Source: Sphaerothrix gracilis
Lineage (GTDB): Bacteria; Cyanobacteriota; Cyanobacteriia; Phormidesmidales; Phormidesmidaceae
Assembly (NCBI RefSeq): GCF_030405905.1
Contig: NZ_JASATW010000005.1
Span: 124,001-188,000, forward strand
Length of the DNA: 64,000 bases
Direction of reading: 5' to 3'
Part shown: in pieces, positions 60,236 through 64,000 of the stretch
Position numbering within the stretch: the stretch's first letter is position 1
How the letters are laid out: the number at the start of each line of letters is the position of its first letter
Made by a program: the position numbers and the translations under genes
Notes under the pieces: generated by a model
Database searches by the model: none
The model's input: the letters and a program-made list of their open reading frames with translations, nothing else
Told to the model about the DNA's origin: nothing

Positions 60236-61066
60236 ATGCCGACAATTCAGTCTAATATTCACCTGCTGCGGCTGACCTCTATCCGTCCTCATTTGCCTGT
60301 GCTTTTGTTTCTACCCGGTATGGACGGGACAGATGTTTCATTGCGACCCCAGCTAGCCGATCTGCAGCTCTACTTTGACGTCTACTGCCTGATGATTCCG
60401 CCGGATGACGACTCAGACTGGGTGACCCTGGCCCGGACGGCAGCGGAGGCTCTCAGCCAAAATCATATTTCTGGACGCCCTGTTTACCTGTGTGGTGAGT
60501 CTTTTGGGGGCTGCTTGGCGCTACAGATTGCAGCTACCTATCCGCAAATATTTCACCACCTGATTTTGATTAATCCCGCTTCCTCCTTTGGCCAGCACTT
60601 TTGGATGGGTTGGGGGGCTGACCTGCTACCGGCGCTGCCTTACTATCTGTATTACGTCTCAGCCTTTGGGTTACTTCCTTTTCTTGCTGCCTTTGATCGC
60701 ATTGAGATTCATCACTGCCAGGCTTTGCTGACCGCGATGCAGGCCGTGACCCAGAAAAGCGCTCGTGGACGGTTGAGGCTGCTCAGTTTGTTCAAACCCG
60801 ACTGGGTCCGGTTGAGGCAGCTCAAGCAGCCAACGCTGATTGTAGCTAGCCGCGCCGATCGGCTTTTACCTTCAGTGGCAGAAGCGGAAAAACTGCAGCA
60901 AGCGATCGCTCAGGCCCAGATTTCACTTTTGCCGAACAGCGGCCATGTTTGTTTGCTGGAACGACAGGTAAAGCTAATTGATATTTTACAAACCCACAAA
61001 TTCGTTCCAGATCAGGCATTTAGCACTTTGGATGCGAGGTATGATGAAACCTATAAAACAATTTAA
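60236..61066 (+). CDS. alpha/beta hydrolase of the esterase/thioesterase type
   Basis: Protein of 276 aa with LLFLPGMDGTD (oxyanion region), the nucleophile elbow GESFGGCLAL (near 88-93), acid Asp in VASRADRLLP and His in LPNSGHVCLLE. The GESFGG wording matches the hydrolase domain of plant esterase/lipase/thioesterase proteins such as phytyl ester synthases. With the PlsC-type neighbour it may form a two-gene acyl-transfer pathway. No signal peptide. Confidence 0.85.
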   Translation: MPTIQSNIHLLRLTSIRPHLPVLLFLPGMDGTDVSLRPQLADLQLYFDVYCLMIPPDDDSDWVTLARTAAEALSQNHISGRPVYLCGESFGGCLALQIAATYPQIFHHLILINPASSFGQHFWMGWGADLLPALPYYLYYVSAFGLLPFLAAFDRIEIHHCQALLTAMQAVTQKSARGRLRLLSLFKPDWVRLRQLKQPTLIVASRADRLLPSVAEAEKLQQAIAQAQISLLPNSGHVCLLERQVKLIDILQTHKFVPDQAFSTLDARYDETYKTI

Positions 61067-61139
61067 ACAGCCAGATCTTTGTCAAATTGCTTCACACTTT
61101 GTTACAAATAGGGTGGTACATCCATAGGTCTCGTAAAGG

Positions 61140-61934
61140 ATGCTTGGCGGTTTGACCGGGTTCAAACAATCTCCTAATGCTGACTTCGGCGAACGGATGC
61201 TCAATTCCGTCGCCAGCCAGTCCATTCGTCACTTGTTTACATCTAGTGAGCAGGTAGAGGTGGAAATTCGCTGCTCTCCGGCGAGCAAGATGCTGCAGGG
61301 CAGCATTGATAGCTTCAAGATGCAGGGTAAAGGATTGGTGATTCGGCGTGAGTTTGAAACGAAGGAAATGTCTTTCGAGACTGACGCGGTGGCAATCGAC
61401 GTTGGGGCACTGCTGGGGGGCAAAATTCGCCTGCGGCAGCCTACCCAAGCGATCGCTCAGGTGGTGCTATCCGAAGCAGCTATCAATAAAGCTTTTGAGG
61501 CTGAACTGGTACAAAAGCGCCTCACCAACGTCACCCATGAAGAGCTAACAAATCTGTCAGGGGGGGAACCTATTTCCTTTCGAGACGTACGGCTAAAGCT
61601 AAAGCCCAACCAGCGGGTAGAGATCTGGGCCGTTACTGATTTGCCTAATCGTCAGGATGTTCCTATCAGCCTGTCGGCTCAGGTGACAGTCGAGAAGCGA
61701 CGGCGGATTCAGTTTGAGGATGCTCAGTTTGAACCGGACAATGTGCCTGATGATGTTCAGGGACTCTCTAAGGTTCTAACTCAGGGATTCGTGAAGGTGC
61801 TCAACGGTATGGTAGATTTAGAGCGCTTCAACTTAGATGGGGTGATGCTACGGGTCAACCGTTTGGAAACAAAAGGAACGGATCTCGTCTTCAGCGGCTA
61901 CGCTCAGATTGAGCATTTCCCTGGCACTCAATAA
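61140..61934 (+). CDS. DUF2993 family protein
   Basis: DUF2993 (LmeA-like) protein of 264 aa. The blocks RMLNSVASQSIRHLF and ASKMLQGSIDSFKMQGKGLVIRREF are typical of the cyanobacterial members. The fold belongs to the lipid-binding tubular type, so binding or transfer of hydrophobic molecules is possible; mycobacterial LmeA affects mannan elongation. No signal peptide is visible here. The ribosome binding region (AAAGG) directly abuts the ATG, which is unusual. Confidence 0.88.
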   Translation: MLGGLTGFKQSPNADFGERMLNSVASQSIRHLFTSSEQVEVEIRCSPASKMLQGSIDSFKMQGKGLVIRREFETKEMSFETDAVAIDVGALLGGKIRLRQPTQAIAQVVLSEAAINKAFEAELVQKRLTNVTHEELTNLSGGEPISFRDVRLKLKPNQRVEIWAVTDLPNRQDVPISLSAQVTVEKRRRIQFEDAQFEPDNVPDDVQGLSKVLTQGFVKVLNGMVDLERFNLDGVMLRVNRLETKGTDLVFSGYAQIEHFPGTQ

Positions 61935-61951
61935 TCTCTCGGCATCTATCT

Positions 61952-62617
61952 ATGCCCTTGCTTCGGCTTTTTACCCTAGGTGGGGTCGTTATCTGGCCCT
62001 TACTGGGCTTCTCTCTGCTAGCCACCGTGCTGATTTTGGAGCGCTGCTGGTTTTGGTGGAAGCTGCTGCAGCGTCAGGAGCCAGTCATTACAGCGGTGTT
62101 GAAAGCCTATACCAGCAATCCCCAGGTGGCTTTGACCAAGCTGAAGCAGAATCTGGATTTGCCTTTGGTGCGTATTTTTTTAGCGGCCCTTAGCCTGGGG
62201 CAGGCCACACCGGAGGAGTTTCGCCTAGCTCTGGAGACAGCCGCTCAGGCAGAGTTGCCCTTACTGAAGCGGTTCAACACTGTTTTTGACACGATTATTG
62301 GCGTCGCGCCCCTGCTAGGACTGTTGGGAACGGTCCTGGGACTCATTGAAGCCTTTGCCTCTTTACGACTGGGTGATGTAGGCGGCGTTGAGTCCGTAGG
62401 GGTGACGGCGGGAATTGGGGAAGCGCTGATTTCTACGGCTGCAGGGCTAATTGTGGCGATCGCAACGCTGCTATTTGCCAACCTTTTTCAGGGACTTTAT
62501 CGACGGCAGCGAGCTTTTATGCAAGAGGCGGGCGGGCGCTTAGAAATTCTGCACCGCCGTCTCTATCGCCAGCAGCTACAGCCGCCTAGAGACCAGTATG
62601 GGGGAACTGTCCGGTAG
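61952..62617 (+). CDS. exbB: second MotA/TolQ/ExbB family protein, no ExbD neighbour
   Basis: ExbB-type channel subunit of 221 aa with three TM helices (about 10-30, 110-130, 155-178) and the blocks VAPLLGLLGTVLGLIEAF and IGEALISTAAGLIVAIATL. Unlike the copy at 43.7 kb it has no exbD partner nearby; the next gene is on the other strand. It may use one of the ExbD proteins encoded elsewhere. Seventeen bases after the DUF2993 stop, so possibly cotranscribed. Confidence 0.92.
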   Translation: MPLLRLFTLGGVVIWPLLGFSLLATVLILERCWFWWKLLQRQEPVITAVLKAYTSNPQVALTKLKQNLDLPLVRIFLAALSLGQATPEEFRLALETAAQAELPLLKRFNTVFDTIIGVAPLLGLLGTVLGLIEAFASLRLGDVGGVESVGVTAGIGEALISTAAGLIVAIATLLFANLFQGLYRRQRAFMQEAGGRLEILHRRLYRQQLQPPRDQYGGTVR

Positions 62618-62645
62618 CTCAATCTGGAGCCGGCATGGCCCGTGC

Positions 62646-63326
62646 TTACGGTAACGGCAATTCTTTGACGACCCTGACCTTACTGGCCTTTAAATGAGAG
62701 GTGATGGCGGCAACCGCTGCTTGCACATCCTGCTGGGCGATCGCCTGGTAGATTTCTTGATGCTCTTGTCGTACCTCTAGAACGCTGGGATTTTGCCGGG
62801 TCGTCTGCTGGCGCAGCAGCATCATTTTGCTGAAGACCTGCTCTAGGAGTGATATCAGACAGCGATTACCGGAGCTTTCAGCAATCAGGTGATGAAAGCG
62901 GTAGTCTAGCGCTAAAAGCTGCTGGCCTAAGTGACCGGCAGGCGATCGCTTGGCCCAGGTTTCTGCCTGCTCCACGCATTGGGCGAGGGCTGCTAGCTGG
63001 GTAGGGTTGGCCTGCTGGCAGGCTTCTGTCACAGAAAGCGTTTCTAGCGCGATGCGGCAGTTGTAAAGCTGTATAGCCTCTGTCGCTGAAACCGTCGCTA
63101 CCCGCAGCCAGCCATTGGCATCAGCCGTGACCAATTCTTCCTGCTGGAGCTGGCGCAGGGCCTCACGGATGGGAGTTCGGCTGACCTGAAGCTGCTGAGC
63201 GATTTGAGTTTCAATCAGGCGATCGCCGGGGGTTAGGGCCCCGCTCAAAATACTTTCGCGCAGCGCTTCATAGGTCTGAGCATAGAGAGATTTGCGGCGC
63301 TGCAGAGATTTAGCTAGCGGCCCCAA
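62646..63326 (-). CDS. GntR-family (FadR/FCD) transcriptional regulator
   Basis: Regulator of 226 aa: winged helix-turn-helix (about 15-75; LTPGDRLIETQIAQQLQVSRTPIREALRQL) and an all-helical FCD ligand domain with metal-type residues (LDYRFHHLIAESSGN, and a late EEHQEIYQAI-like QEHQEIYQAI). Such regulators respond to small carboxylic acids or metals. Start is TTG at 63326, supported by GGGAG eight bases upstream. Divergent from a dienelactone hydrolase gene, with a palindrome between them that could be its operator. Confidence 0.92.
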   Translation of the reverse strand: MGPLAKSLQRRKSLYAQTYEALRESILSGALTPGDRLIETQIAQQLQVSRTPIREALRQLQQEELVTADANGWLRVATVSATEAIQLYNCRIALETLSVTEACQQANPTQLAALAQCVEQAETWAKRSPAGHLGQQLLALDYRFHHLIAESSGNRCLISLLEQVFSKMMLLRQQTTRQNPSVLEVRQEHQEIYQAIAQQDVQAAVAAITSHLKASKVRVVKELPLP

Positions 63327-63381
63327 AGCGTTGGCTCCCTGGAAGAATCAAGCATAAAAATAGTTGGAACAGATTTTTGTT

Positions 63382-63391
63382 CTGTATACAG
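63382..63391. promoter_or_regulatory. candidate GntR operator CTGTATACAG
   Basis: A perfect 10-bp palindrome, CTGTATACAG, flanked by TTGTT and GATACAA, lies 56 bases from the GntR start and about 210 before the hydrolase start. TGTATACA cores are common in FCD-type GntR sites, so autoregulation and control of the divergent gene are plausible. Confidence 0.5.
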
Positions 63392-63600
63392 GATACAAGG
63401 TAGACGCAGGGTTCGCTAAAATTCGGTTGTAATGTTTTGGTCTCAAACGACTGTGGCTTGGGGTTTCATGCCGTCGCCGGAGTCGGCAATTTTAGGTTGG
63501 AGCTAGGGTTTGCCAATAAGGAAGAATTTCAGTTTTGTTCTTTGCTAAGACAATAGTTTTAGATCAAGCGCAGTAGTTTATTGCTGACAAAGGTACCTCA

Positions 63601-64000
63601 ATGGCAACTCTCAACATCAAAACGGCGACTGTCGAAACTGACAGCGGTGACATCAAAATTCCAGCTTATCTAGCTCAGCCGGTCGAAGTAGGCGCGTTTC
63701 CCGTCGTGGTGGTGATTCAGGAAATTTTTGGCGTCAATGCCCATATTCGCGATGTGACTGAGCGCGTTGCGAAAGAAGGCTACGTAGCGATCGCCCCTCA
63801 CATTTACCATCGCCAGATTCCCAATTTTGAAGTTGGTTACAGCGATGAGGACTTGGTGCTAGGACGCAAATATAAAAACGGCACTCAGGCTGATGAGCTG
63901 CTGCGAGATATCCAAGGGGCGATCGCGTACGCTAGAGCTTTGGCGAATGCTAAGCCGGGAGGCGTCGGCTGTATTGGCTTTTGCTTTGGCGGACATGTCA
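63601..64000 (+). CDS. dienelactone hydrolase family protein (3' truncated by window)
   Basis: The first 133 codons of an alpha/beta hydrolase of the dienelactone hydrolase family. Start MATLNIKTATVETDSG; the Glu of VVVIQEIFGVNAHIRD and the nucleophile Cys of GCIGFCFGGH are both visible, as in true dienelactone hydrolases. The catalytic Asp and His lie beyond the window. A role in degradation of lactones or other carboxyl esters is expected. Divergent from the GntR gene. Confidence 0.9.
   Translation, partial: MATLNIKTATVETDSGDIKIPAYLAQPVEVGAFPVVVVIQEIFGVNAHIRDVTERVAKEGYVAIAPHIYHRQIPNFEVGYSDEDLVLGRKYKNGTQADELLRDIQGAIAYARALANAKPGGVGCIGFCFGGHV

Overview
The window is chromosomal DNA of a cyanobacterium with moderately high GC. 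The evidence is: very frequent HIP1-type GCGATCGC octamers; a CyanoP (PsbP-like) lipoprotein; an Sll0418-type MPBQ/MSBQ methyltransferase for tocopherol and plastoquinone; the Mo-nitrogenase-C-terminal-like small protein family; DUF760, DUF2470 and DUF2993 proteins; and a cyanoexosortase A / PEP-CTERM system. A filamentous or unicellular Leptolyngbya-like lineage would fit, but I cannot fix the genus. No tRNA, rRNA, CRISPR array, transposase or prophage gene was seen.

Layout. 0-4.7 kb: methyltransferase, Mo-nitrogenase-like protein and two PEP-CTERM surface proteins, one a 5'-nucleotidase-type phosphoesterase. 5-9.1 kb: glycogen debranching enzyme, alkyltransferase-like DNA repair protein and a GH13 amylase. 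9.1-15.7 kb: MBL hydrolase, CPBP protease, two-domain histidine phosphatase (apparent CTG start), degenerate dihydroorotase-like protein, CHRD protein. 16.5-24.1 kb: clpC, dapB, a conserved membrane protein, a REC-GGDEF regulator, tpiA plus a lipoate-ligase-like gene. 24.2-25.8 kb: cyanobacterial hypotheticals. 26.2-28.1 kb: an AT-rich island with a GAF plus nucleoside-deoxyribosyltransferase/TIR-like protein, a three-TM membrane protein and a bordering structured repeat. 28.1-33 kb: alpha/beta hydrolase, amidase, a lipoprotein methyltransferase, CyanoP, Maf. 33.6-36.9 kb: the cyanoexosortase A locus. 37-42.7 kb: mutY, DUF760, ferredoxin, DUF2470, PPC protein, a further PEP-CTERM protein. 43-49.5 kb: DUF4333 lipoprotein, exbB-exbD-exbD, P-loop ATPase, TPR protein with a candidate -1 frameshift into a membrane anchor, XRE regulator with two palindromic operators. 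49.5-64 kb: mostly housekeeping (MPBQ/MSBQ methyltransferase, ftsX, def, PHP phosphatase, folP, oxidoreductase, lptC, NYN protein), a PlsC-type acyltransferase with an alpha/beta hydrolase, DUF2993, a second exbB, a GntR regulator and a divergent dienelactone hydrolase cut by the window end.

Functional links. GlgX and the GH13 amylase would act together on storage glucan. Cyanoexosortase A at 34.7 kb probably processes the four PEP-CTERM proteins at 1.9, 2.8, 33.6 and 40.7 kb. The ExbB/ExbD1/ExbD2 set is a proton-driven energiser in which one ExbD lacks the usual Asp. The least explained parts are the AT-rich GAF/NDT-like plus membrane-protein pair, which resembles the sensor/effector layout of bacterial conflict systems, and the ATPase/TPR pair with an A AAA AAG slippery site directly before its stop codon. 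Both are hypotheses from sequence alone.
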